Of a stretch of 42,257 bases of DNA, positions 32,636 to 39,800 are shown piece by piece; the first letter of the stretch is position 1, and every line of letters begins with the position of its first letter. The stretch is from assembly GCA_900696665.1 (NCBI GenBank), contig CAADGY010000070.1, positions 1 to 42,257 on the forward strand, written 5' to 3'. Origin of the DNA: an uncultured Acidobacteriota bacterium (GTDB lineage: Bacteria > Acidobacteriota > Terriglobia > Bryobacterales > Bryobacteraceae). Both the position numbers and the translations under genes were made by a program. The notes beneath the pieces are model-generated. The model worked only from the letters and a program-made list of their open reading frames with translations, ran no database searches and had not been told where the DNA came from.

Positions 32636-32644
32636 TGCTATCAT
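32636..32644 (+). promoter_or_regulatory. Extended -10 promoter of mobA, predicting a leaderless mRNA
   Basis: TGCTATCAT (TGn plus a 5/6 match to TATAAT) ends 6 nt before the mobA ATG at 32651, so transcription should begin at or next to the A of the start codon. No ribosome site precedes the ATG, which agrees with a leaderless message. Confidence 0.55.
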
Positions 32645-32650
32645 CTCTGC

Positions 32651-33235
32651 ATGCGGCAAGCTGGTTTCGTTCTGGTCGGCGGGCGGAGTTCCAGAATGAG
32701 CCGCGACAAAGCGCTGCTCGACTATGGAGGCAAGACACTTGCCCAATATGTCGCCGGAGAAGTTCTGCTCGCCGCCGGGTCGGTGACGCTCGTAGGATCT
32801 CCCGACCGGTATTCGCATCTCGGCTTTCCAGTAATCGCGGACGAGTTCCCGGAGACCGGTCCGCTCGGCGGTATCGTCACCGCTCTTGGGTCCTCCACGG
32901 CCGAATGGAACCTGGTACTCGCCTGCGATATGCCGGGCGTGCGGGCAGAACTGCTTTCGCGTCTGCTGGACCATGCCGTTGCCTCCAGCGCGGATTGCGT
33001 CGTACCGCTCTCTCCATCGGGACGGCCGGAACCACTGTGCGCAGTCTACCGGCGGACTTGTAACGCACCCTTTCGAGCGGCGCTTGCGTCGGGTGTCCGC
33101 AAAATTGCCTCGGCGCTCGAAATCGTCTGTCCGGAGCATATCGGTTTTGATGCGGGCGGATGGTTTAAAAACGTTAACACACCGGCTGAATGGCACGCTC
33201 ATCTCACTCACTGTACCGGGCACACGGATGGCTGA
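32651..33235 (+). CDS. mobA: Molybdenum cofactor guanylyltransferase MobA
   Basis: A 194-aa nucleotidyltransferase. The GTP-binding N-terminus FVLVGGRSSRMSRDKALLDY, the central ACDMPGV with its metal-binding aspartate, PLCAVYRR and the C-terminal NVNTPAEW are the MobA motif set. It joins GMP to molybdopterin to form the bis-MGD cofactor of DMSO-reductase-family enzymes. The first motif has V in place of the usual A/L of LAGGxSxRMGxDKA, a mild variant. No other molybdenum gene is in the window. It ends 8 bp inside the ABC ATPase gene, so the two are co-translated. Confidence 0.9.
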   Translation: MRQAGFVLVGGRSSRMSRDKALLDYGGKTLAQYVAGEVLLAAGSVTLVGSPDRYSHLGFPVIADEFPETGPLGGIVTALGSSTAEWNLVLACDMPGVRAELLSRLLDHAVASSADCVVPLSPSGRPEPLCAVYRRTCNAPFRAALASGVRKIASALEIVCPEHIGFDAGGWFKNVNTPAEWHAHLTHCTGHTDG

Positions 33236-33992
33236 GCAGTATCCTCACTACATCGAGTTCAGGCACGTCTATAAGACGTTCGACTACCCCGTTTTAGTCG
33301 ACGCCAATTTTTACGTCGATGGAGGGGAGACCGTTGCCATCATTGGGCGCAGCGGCGTGGGGAAGTCCGTATCCCTGGCGCACATCATGGGCTTTCTGAA
33401 GCCTGACCAGGGCAACGTCATCGTGGCGCATCAGGACATCACAGGATTCCGGGAGGCGGAGCTGCGTGAAATCCGGAAAAAGGTCACGATGGTTTTTCAG
33501 TCGGGCGCTCTTTTCGATTCGCTCACCGTCGCCGAGAACGTCCTCTTTTCTCTGGAGTTGAACGACGACTACGATAAGCAAAACCGGGAGGATGTGGTGA
33601 TGGGGCTGCTGCGCCTTGTTGGCCTGGAGAATGCCGCAGAGCAGTACCCGAGCGACCTGTCCACCGGCTATAAGCGGGCCGTCGCCATTGCTCGCGCGTT
33701 AGCTGCTCAGCCGGAATGCATTCTGTACGATGAACCCACAACAATGGTCGACCCCATTATGTCGGACCACGTGGCCAGGCTCATGCAGCGCCTGAAAGAG
33801 CAACTTCATCTGACCTCGGTCGTCGTAACCCATGATCTGGACCTAATGCGGGCGGTAGCCGACAAGGTGGTTGTACTTCATGAGGGCGGCGTCATTTACT
33901 TCGGTGCGGTTTCCGAGCTTGCGAACTCTGATCATCCGCATATCCGCGAGTTCCTCGCAATGGACCGTACCCTGTTGAGTTCCAATGGCTAA
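33228..33992 (+). CDS. ABC transporter ATP-binding protein, MlaF-like
   Basis: A 254-aa ATPase. Walker A is GRSGVGKS (40-47), the Q-loop VFQSGALFDSLTV, Walker B CILYDEP (164-170) with Glu169, the D-loop MVDPI and the switch histidine in VVVTHDLDLM. The Q-loop region and DEPTT..DPI pattern place it with the MlaF/Ttg2A ATPases of phospholipid/MCE transport. The signature is LSTGYK (144-149) instead of LSGGM/Q, with the first glycine lost. No MlaE or MCE-protein gene adjoins it, so its permease must be elsewhere. ATG 33228 is the natural N-terminus; the open frame extends far upstream inside mobA without meaning. Confidence 0.87.
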   Translation: MAEQYPHYIEFRHVYKTFDYPVLVDANFYVDGGETVAIIGRSGVGKSVSLAHIMGFLKPDQGNVIVAHQDITGFREAELREIRKKVTMVFQSGALFDSLTVAENVLFSLELNDDYDKQNREDVVMGLLRLVGLENAAEQYPSDLSTGYKRAVAIARALAAQPECILYDEPTTMVDPIMSDHVARLMQRLKEQLHLTSVVVTHDLDLMRAVADKVVVLHEGGVIYFGAVSELANSDHPHIREFLAMDRTLLSSNG

Positions 33993-33995
33993 CGG

Positions 33996-35219
33996 CTACT
34001 TACCAAGCCAATGCTTCGTCCTGGAAAACCAGGAGGCCGGCTGGGAAGTGCCGGAAACAGCCGGGGCTGCCGCCTGGGGCTCGGGCACATCTTCCCAGGG
34101 GGGAATTGGGATCTGCCATGGCGTCCTTTCCAGCTCACGCACAAGATAGCCCTGAAAGGCAAACTTGCGCTCGTAAACCTGCCCGTCTTTGTCTCTGGTG
34201 ATCACGGTGAACCCCGGCACGTCCACCGTGCGGCCCCCTTCGGTCACCTTCACCGTCTGTACACGTGTGGGGAAATAACCTTCCAGGTTCCGTTCGATAT
34301 AGGCGGTCTCATAGCGGTGCCTCCTCAAGCTCCAGATGAAGATTCTAAAGCTATCGTATTCATAAGAAACATTTCTAGCGCGAATTGTAGTCCACAGCCA
34401 ATTGTGCTTTTCAACGTTTCCATCCAGCACCTTTCCGAGTGAAAAATACGATGTGATGCGCGCACCTTCTGCATACTGAGCGACTTCATTGGGAATCGCC
34501 ATGGCGAGCATCCGGGACAGAACCCAACCTACCCGGCCATCCGGCACCAGCACCAGGCTCCAGTCTTCCCCGGAAACAGAGGTCTGTTCCGGTTCCGGCT
34601 CCGGCTCGGGAGACGAAGGGGACTTCGAGATTTCCAGCCAGTCTTCTGGCGGCCCGGGAGGATCCGGCGTGATAATTGGCGGACTCTCGGAGGGACGGCT
34701 CGGCTTCTTCACTGCCTTCGGCTTAGGAGGAGGAAGCAGAGGTTCCGGTTTGTAAGGGCCACGTGGTACGAGTTGGTGGCCGAGAACGGTGACGTGCGTC
34801 TTTTCCCTGATCTGATAAAACGTAGGTGATTGCCGGTGTGGCTCGATGTGAACGTTCAAAGTGGCGTAAACGGTCGCGCTCCCCTGCGACGGGAGTTTCC
34901 GCAGGCGTTCGGATGCCCGGTCGAGCTTGTCGATTTCGCGCGAGCTCATCAGTTGGCGCTCGTGCACCCACCCTTCGGCGCCCGTTTTCGTCCGCACTCT
35001 CACAAAGCGGCGGAAGGTTCGCACGATCTCGACCCGCTCCCCGTTCTGCACAGTGGCGGTGACTGGCGCTTTCGCATCGAGTTCAGCCCGAAGTTTCAGG
35101 TCAGGTTGGGCAACGAAGGCATACCCGATCGATTTGGGACGGTCGTCGCGGGAACCACATCCCGCCAGCGACAGCGTTGCCACAATGAGAGAGGATAGAA
35201 AAAGACGAGACAGAGACAT
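33996..35219 (-). CDS. SH3-domain lipoprotein
   Basis: A 407-aa predicted lipoprotein. The signal peptide ends in the lipobox LAGC (Cys21). A bacterial SH3 domain follows (about 32-92, KLRAELDAKAPVTATVQNGE to AEGWVHERQLM), and a second SH3-like segment begins at TVYATLNVHIEP (about 116). A long Pro/Glu-rich linker (about 150-215) leads to a last SH3-like strand pair (GRVGWVLSRML) and a C-terminal domain of unknown kind (about 240-380). SH3b domains usually bind cell-wall or peptide ligands, so an envelope role is likely. It converges with the ABC ATPase gene, with 3 bp between stops. Confidence 0.8.
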   Translation of the reverse strand: MSLSRLFLSSLIVATLSLAGCGSRDDRPKSIGYAFVAQPDLKLRAELDAKAPVTATVQNGERVEIVRTFRRFVRVRTKTGAEGWVHERQLMSSREIDKLDRASERLRKLPSQGSATVYATLNVHIEPHRQSPTFYQIREKTHVTVLGHQLVPRGPYKPEPLLPPPKPKAVKKPSRPSESPPIITPDPPGPPEDWLEISKSPSSPEPEPEPEQTSVSGEDWSLVLVPDGRVGWVLSRMLAMAIPNEVAQYAEGARITSYFSLGKVLDGNVEKHNWLWTTIRARNVSYEYDSFRIFIWSLRRHRYETAYIERNLEGYFPTRVQTVKVTEGGRTVDVPGFTVITRDKDGQVYERKFAFQGYLVRELERTPWQIPIPPWEDVPEPQAAAPAVSGTSQPASWFSRTKHWLGK

Positions 35220-35249
35220 TCTCGTGCGAATAGGGGGCTGACAACTTCA

Positions 35250-35417
35250 GTGTATCAGGAAGATCCAGATCCGGCGGCGCCGCAACAGCAAGACCTGTAC
35301 TGTCCCAAGTGCGCCAAGCCCGTTCAGGAGCCGCTGGTGTGCGGTGACTGCCTCGCAGTGATCTGCCGCGAGTGCGGGACAGCGCTCGAGGCGAGCGACG
35401 AGCTGGGTATCGGCTGA
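35250..35417 (+). CDS. 55-aa zinc-ribbon-like protein
   Basis: A short plus-strand frame from GTG 35250 to TGA 35415-35417, alone between two minus-strand genes. AGGGGG lies 12 nt upstream. The product has three CxxC pairs in 25 residues: Cys18-21 (YCPKCAKP), Cys31-34 (VCGDCLAV) and Cys39-42 (ICRECGTA), with a Pro/Gln-rich N-terminus and acidic C-terminus. The pattern is that of a small treble/zinc-ribbon metal-binding protein. No named family comes to mind. The regular cysteine spacing makes chance unlikely, though a noncoding explanation cannot be excluded without homologues. Confidence 0.66.
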   Translation: MYQEDPDPAAPQQQDLYCPKCAKPVQEPLVCGDCLAVICRECGTALEASDELGIG

Positions 35418-35429
35418 GAAAAGATCCCT

Positions 35430-36239
35430 TCAGACAGCAGCCGGAACGTAGGTGCGCAACAGCACGGCCGTTCCCTGGGGCTGAAGGACGACGGGTTCGT
35501 CCACCAGCCACGCTTCGCCTGGATCAAACGCTTGGTTTTCCAAATAACCCGTACCTTCGAGAACCACCAGGATCTCCGGGTTACTCCCACGAAGCCGCCA
35601 GGGAACCTCAGTGGAAACAACCGCCTTCTCCGTACAGAAATATTCACAGCAGACCAGCCGGAAGAATCCATCCGGCAGCGGCCGGGGCACTGCTTTCCCG
35701 GGATGGGGTTCCGTATTGGCCACGTCCATCGCTTTATTCAAATGCAACTCGCGAGGGCGGCCATAGTCGTGCAAGCGGTAGGTGATATCGGAGACCTGCT
35801 GTATTTCGCAGAGCGCGAGTCCCGGCCCGATGGCGTGCACCGTTCCCGCGGGCGCGTAGATGGAGTCCCCCGCCTCGACCGGAACCCAGTTCAGCAGATG
35901 CTCAATCTCGCCGGTTTCCGAAACACGGCGCAGCGTCTCCCGGCTCAAGCGCTCGCGGAATCCGAGTGCGATCCGTGCGTCGCCTTCCGCACGTAGAACG
36001 TGCCACATTTCGGTCTTGCCCGGGCTGTTCTCGTGCTTGCGCGCGTAGTCGTCACCGGGATGCACCTGAACCGAGAGCCGTTCCGACGTGAAGAGAAATT
36101 TTACCAGCAGCGGCAGCGGCGCTTCCGATTCAAACCACACTTCACCAATCTTGGTTTGCTGAACGGGAAACCAGGGGGTGAGGTCTGTTGCGCCCCATAC
36201 CTTCTCCCGGAAGGAAGGCGTCAGTTTCTGCACCGGCAT
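35430..36239 (-). CDS. manA: Mannose-6-phosphate isomerase (class I cupin)
   Basis: A 269-aa cupin of the short type I phosphomannose isomerases. It interconverts mannose 6-phosphate and fructose 6-phosphate. Zinc ligands are visible: Gln58 and His60 in SVQVHPGDD, Glu77 in GKTEMWHVL and His135 in PAGTVHAIG. The arginine-containing YRLHDYGRPRELH follows, as in the family. It is the last gene of a minus-strand group and touches the aminotransferase gene with no gap. It could feed mannose into glycolysis or fructose 6-phosphate into GDP-mannose. Confidence 0.88.
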   Translation of the reverse strand: MPVQKLTPSFREKVWGATDLTPWFPVQQTKIGEVWFESEAPLPLLVKFLFTSERLSVQVHPGDDYARKHENSPGKTEMWHVLRAEGDARIALGFRERLSRETLRRVSETGEIEHLLNWVPVEAGDSIYAPAGTVHAIGPGLALCEIQQVSDITYRLHDYGRPRELHLNKAMDVANTEPHPGKAVPRPLPDGFFRLVCCEYFCTEKAVVSTEVPWRLRGSNPEILVVLEGTGYLENQAFDPGEAWLVDEPVVLQPQGTAVLLRTYVPAAV

Positions 36240-37424
36240 TCAGATTTTGGCGATGAATTCGTGCATGCGGTCGAGACCGCGGCTCAATTCATCGAGGGAC
36301 GCGGCGTAGGAAATACGCACATGCCGGTCCGTGCCGAACGCCTCTCCGGGAACAACGGCGACATGGGCCTGCTCTAAGAGCTTCTCCGCGAATTGCATCG
36401 GCGTCCGGATACCATTCTTTCCAAGCGCGGCGCCGATGTTGGGATAGGCGTAGAAGGCGCCCTTTGGCTCTTGGATCGTAACACCCGGAATCTGCCGGAG
36501 CCGTTTGAGAACGAAATCCCTGCGTGCGCGGTACTCATCGAGCATCACTCCGACGGAGTCCTGCGGACCGCGCAGCGCTTCCACCGCCGCCTTCTGCGCG
36601 ATCGACGTCGGATTGGAAGTGCTGTGGCTTTGCAGCTTGTTGATGGCGCCGATAATGGACGCCGGAGCCAGGCCGAAGCCAATGCGCCAACCCGTCATCG
36701 CATAGGTTTTCGAAAGCGAACCGGCGACCAGTACGTGGTCCTTCGCGCCCGGCATGGCGGCGATGGAGAAAGGATCGCCCTCGTACAGGAAACGGCAATA
36801 ACATTCGTCGGTCAGCAGCCACACTCCGCGCTGGCTGGCCAAGTGGCAGATCCGTTCGAATTCTTCGCGATCCAGCACGGCGCCGCTGGGGTTGGAGGGC
36901 GAGTTGATAACAATGAGCTTCGTCTTACCGGTGATGTACGGTTCCAGCATGGAAGCCGTCAGCGCGAAGCCGCCTGCCTCGTCGGTTTCAACAAAAACAC
37001 ACTTGCCGCCAGCGTAGTTCACCACGTCTTTGTACGTAACCCAGTAAGGCACCGGGATCACCACTTCGTCGCCCTGGTTCACCAACACCTGCATCAGGTT
37101 GAAGATCACGTGCTTGCCGCCCACCGAAACAATGCATTCCGCCGGCGAGTACGCGGTGCCGTAATCGTGGCGGTGACGCTCGCAGATCGCCTGTTTCAAT
37201 TCCGGTGTGCCGCCCGCCGCGGTGTATTTGGTGAAATTTTCGGCAATGGCCCGAATCGCGGCCTGTTTGATGTTTTCGGGGGTGGGGAAATCCGGCTCCC
37301 CGGCTCCGAAATCCACGACGTCCACACCTTCGCGCCGGAGTCGGTCAGCGTCCGCCGCCACCTTCATCGTGGAGGATACACTGATCAGAGATACTCTTTC
37401 CGCCAGTTCCAAAGCTGCTTGCAT
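36240..37424 (-). CDS. PLP-dependent aspartate aminotransferase (class I)
   Basis: A 394-aa fold-type I aminotransferase of the Bacillus/Thermus aspartate-aminotransferase subgroup (I-gamma/I-beta). Motifs are FGAGEPDFPTPENIK at the N-terminus, KYTAAGGTPELK, VPYWVTYKDVV, INSPSNPSGAV, DECYCRFLY with the pyridine-binding aspartate, and Lys239 in GSLSKTYAMTGWRIG, which forms the Schiff base with PLP. RISYAAS near the end holds the substrate-carboxylate arginine. It likely interconverts aspartate/oxaloacetate with glutamate/2-oxoglutarate; some relatives also take prephenate or aromatic keto acids. It sits between coaD and manA in a compact group. Confidence 0.9.
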   Translation of the reverse strand: MQAALELAERVSLISVSSTMKVAADADRLRREGVDVVDFGAGEPDFPTPENIKQAAIRAIAENFTKYTAAGGTPELKQAICERHRHDYGTAYSPAECIVSVGGKHVIFNLMQVLVNQGDEVVIPVPYWVTYKDVVNYAGGKCVFVETDEAGGFALTASMLEPYITGKTKLIVINSPSNPSGAVLDREEFERICHLASQRGVWLLTDECYCRFLYEGDPFSIAAMPGAKDHVLVAGSLSKTYAMTGWRIGFGLAPASIIGAINKLQSHSTSNPTSIAQKAAVEALRGPQDSVGVMLDEYRARRDFVLKRLRQIPGVTIQEPKGAFYAYPNIGAALGKNGIRTPMQFAEKLLEQAHVAVVPGEAFGTDRHVRISYAASLDELSRGLDRMHEFIAKI

Positions 37425-37430
37425 GAATTG

Positions 37431-37943
37431 CTATTTCTCTCCCAGAAATCTGTTCTTCAATCGTTGCTCCACCGGGGGTGGCACAAGTCCCGAGATATCG
37501 CCACCCAATCGGAAGACTTCCTTCACCAGTCGCGAACTGATGAAAGAATATGCCTCGCCAGACATTAAAAATACGGTCTCGATCTGCGGACGAAGCCGCC
37601 GGTTCATCAGCGCCATTTGCAACTCATACTCGTAATCGGAAATGGCCCGAATACCGCGAAGAATCACCGTCGCGCTTCTCGCCGCTGCATAATCCACCAG
37701 CAGTCCGTCAAACGAATCCACTTCCACGTTCGGATAGGGACCCACTACATCGCGCAACATGTCCATACGCTCCTGTATGCTGAACAGCGGTTGCTTGTTC
37801 TCATTCCTCAGAATCGAAATGATGAGCTTGTCAACCAGTCTTGCCGAACGCTCGATCAGGTCCAGGTGCCCGTTGGTGATCGGATCAAAAGACCCTGGGT
37901 AGATCGCGATTACGCAGGGCGGCTTCGTGGCCAACGGATGCAT
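37431..37943 (-). CDS. coaD: Phosphopantetheine adenylyltransferase CoaD
   Basis: A 170-aa nucleotidyltransferase that adenylates 4'-phosphopantetheine in coenzyme A synthesis. The nucleotide motif YPGSFDPITNGHLDLI, ILRGIRAISDYEYELQMA and the late ISSRLVKEV are diagnostic, and length is normal. ATG 37943 has AGGAAT about 7 nt upstream; the open frame extends 30 codons further but into the promoter. The neighbours (thioredoxin-like protein upstream, aminotransferase downstream) do not share its pathway. Confidence 0.95.
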   Translation of the reverse strand: MHPLATKPPCVIAIYPGSFDPITNGHLDLIERSARLVDKLIISILRNENKQPLFSIQERMDMLRDVVGPYPNVEVDSFDGLLVDYAAARSATVILRGIRAISDYEYELQMALMNRRLRPQIETVFLMSGEAYSFISSRLVKEVFRLGGDISGLVPPPVEQRLKNRFLGEK

Positions 37944-37968
37944 TGAGATTCCTGCCGGTATTGGTTCA

Positions 37969-37976
37969 ATTGTAGC
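37969..37976 (-). promoter_or_regulatory. -10 box for coaD
   Basis: GCTACAAT on the minus strand (TACAAT at 37969-37974) lies about 25 bp before the coaD ATG and leaves a leader of about 19 nt carrying the ribosome site. It resembles the GCTAnnAT -10 boxes at 14838 and 32638. No good -35 box was found. Confidence 0.42.
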
Positions 37977-37998
37977 GGAAACGCGCGCTGTACGGATA

Positions 37999-38997
37999 CT
38001 ATTTCCATTGCTCCATGCGGCGAAGAATCTCATCTACCCAGTTTTCATCCGCCTTGGCGAATCCCACGGATTGTTCGCGGATCATACCTGAGCCGTCGAC
38101 GATCCAGGTTTGCGGAACCACAAAGACGGGCGCCGCTTCCAGGGCGTAGTCCCCCGCGGGTATCACCGGAAACGTGTACCCGCCCTCTTTCAGATAGGAA
38201 TCCACACGGCCGGGATGACCATCCACGTTCAATGTCAGCACAAGAAGGTCCGTACGGTTTTTCACTTTCTCGTGCAGTCTCTGGATGTGTGGGAGTTCGA
38301 CGCGGCAGGGTCCGCACCAGGTGGCCCACACGTTGATGAGCGCTACTTTGCCTTTGAAATCGTCCGGCGTCCAGACTCGTCCGGAAAGATCCGGCAACCT
38401 GAAGGGAGGTAGCGGTTTCAAGGTTTGCCTCCAACCCGTCCCCGGTGTTTCGGCTGTTCCCAAGATGCGGCGTGCTTCACTCAACGCATAGAGAACAGCG
38501 GGAGGCGGCCGTGGGCCCTTTGCGTTCAGCCGCGCCACATCCTCTTTCACGCGGTCGCGAACGGTGCTATGCCGGGAAGGTGGAGTAGAGCGAAACTCGA
38601 TCGACCACAGGACCGGGAATGCTGCAAGGTCGTCCGGGTCCGTACTTTTCTGGAGTAACTCCCGCATCCGCCGCGCACTCCGGCTCAAGAAATTCGATGG
38701 CGGAAGAGCCGCCAGCAACCTGTATGGCTCCAGGCTATCCGGCCGCAGGTCCATCGCTCGCCGCAAGTGTTCGATAGCTTCTTCGCGGTTCCGAAAACCA
38801 GGGGCGAGGTAGATCCGGCCAAGCGAAAGATGGGCCTCGGCGAACTTGGGCCAACGTTGAACACTGTCCTCAAGGCGCTGGATAGCTTCCGCCGTATTCG
38901 TGTCCGCCAGTGCTCGCGCTTCGGCATAAAGAGTTGCCGGACTCTGCGCAAAACCGGTGAAAGGCACGCCGGCCAGCAGAAGAGCAACAGCACGCAT
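37999..38997 (-). CDS. Exported TPR-thioredoxin (TlpA/ResA-like) fusion protein
   Basis: A 332-aa protein with a signal peptide (MRAVALLLAGVPFTGFAQ), TPR-type helices (about 20-115, with AEAHLSLGRIYLAPGF and EEAIEHLRRAMDLRPDS), a variable middle and a C-terminal TlpA/ResA-like thioredoxin domain (about 195-332). The redox motif is Cys228-Gly-Pro-Cys231 in INVWATWCGPCRVELP; the cis-proline motif is VVPQTWIVDG. It should act outside the cytoplasm as a thiol-disulfide reductant, with the TPR part choosing a partner (inference). Its ATG is 3 bp after the phosphatase stop, so the two are co-transcribed. Confidence 0.87.
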   Translation of the reverse strand: MRAVALLLAGVPFTGFAQSPATLYAEARALADTNTAEAIQRLEDSVQRWPKFAEAHLSLGRIYLAPGFRNREEAIEHLRRAMDLRPDSLEPYRLLAALPPSNFLSRSARRMRELLQKSTDPDDLAAFPVLWSIEFRSTPPSRHSTVRDRVKEDVARLNAKGPRPPPAVLYALSEARRILGTAETPGTGWRQTLKPLPPFRLPDLSGRVWTPDDFKGKVALINVWATWCGPCRVELPHIQRLHEKVKNRTDLLVLTLNVDGHPGRVDSYLKEGGYTFPVIPAGDYALEAAPVFVVPQTWIVDGSGMIREQSVGFAKADENWVDEILRRMEQWK

Positions 38998-39000
38998 GGC

Positions 39001-39777
39001 CTACCCGTTGCGAACAAACGCCCGCAGTTCCGCCTCCAGCGCCGGAACGCAGGTGACGCAATTTCCTGCGTGGATGCTGCTGCCGCCATCGAAATTGAAG
39101 AACCGCGCGCCGGCCTCCTCGCTGATCACCTTCAGCGCTGCCAGGTCCCAGGGCTGTGCGCTGGGTTCAATCCATGCGTCGGCCTGCCCTTGCGCCACCA
39201 TCACCGCGTCCAGACAACCGCCGAGGCTCCTCACAGACCAATAGCGCGAGAGGAATGGAAGAAGCCTGTCCCGGAAGGTGTGCTTGCCAAGATTATTGAA
39301 GCCGTTCAGACACAAGACGGCACGGTCCGCACTGGAGATGGAGGACACGGAGATCCGCTCACCATCGCGGAAGGCGCCCTCGCCCCGTACCGCCCAGAAC
39401 GTAGTCTTCATGGCCGGGAAATGGGCCACGCCGAGTTCCGCCTCCCCTTCCGCTTCGAGAGCGACCAGCACGCACCAGGCCGAACTCCCTCGCAGGAACT
39501 CGCGGGTCCCGTCGATGGGGTCGATAATCCAGCGGCGCCCTGAGTTTCCGGTATGACTGGCGCCCTCCTCGCCGAGGATTCCGTCATCCGGAAAAGTTCC
39601 GGCGAGAGCGGTCACCAGCAGCCGCTCCGATTCGCGATCCGCGGCGGTAACCGGCGAAAGGTCGGCTTTATCCTCGGGCGCAAGGCCTTTGCTACGATGG
39701 ATGAGCGCTAGCTCACCGGCTCGGATCGCGGCATCCCGTGCCGCTTGTAGATCTTTTTCGAAGCGCATCCGGTTCAT
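39001..39777 (-). CDS. Inositol-monophosphatase-family phosphatase
   Basis: A 258-aa Mg-dependent phosphatase. Metal-binding motifs are GEEGAS (Glu70/Glu71 region), DPIDGTREF (Asp86, Asp89) and the C-terminal PWDLAALKVISEEAGA. This superfamily includes inositol-1-phosphatase, 3'-phosphoadenosine 5'-phosphatase (CysQ) and HisN-type histidinol phosphatase. The GTREFLRG sequence after the motif is common in the CysQ and HisN branches; the exact substrate is open. ATG 39777 is chosen because the frame's longer start runs into the neighbour's coding region; ATG 39768 is an alternative. It is first in the minus-strand group that includes coaD and manA. Confidence 0.84.
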   Translation of the reverse strand: MNRMRFEKDLQAARDAAIRAGELALIHRSKGLAPEDKADLSPVTAADRESERLLVTALAGTFPDDGILGEEGASHTGNSGRRWIIDPIDGTREFLRGSSAWCVLVALEAEGEAELGVAHFPAMKTTFWAVRGEGAFRDGERISVSSISSADRAVLCLNGFNNLGKHTFRDRLLPFLSRYWSVRSLGGCLDAVMVAQGQADAWIEPSAQPWDLAALKVISEEAGARFFNFDGGSSIHAGNCVTCVPALEAELRAFVRNG

Positions 39778-39800
39778 TTTACATTGTGGGTTTATTGAGC

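Noticed and set aside
36393-37568. 391-codon plus-strand frame over the aminotransferase
   Set aside because: Antisense shadow; the aminotransferase frame has all PLP motifs.
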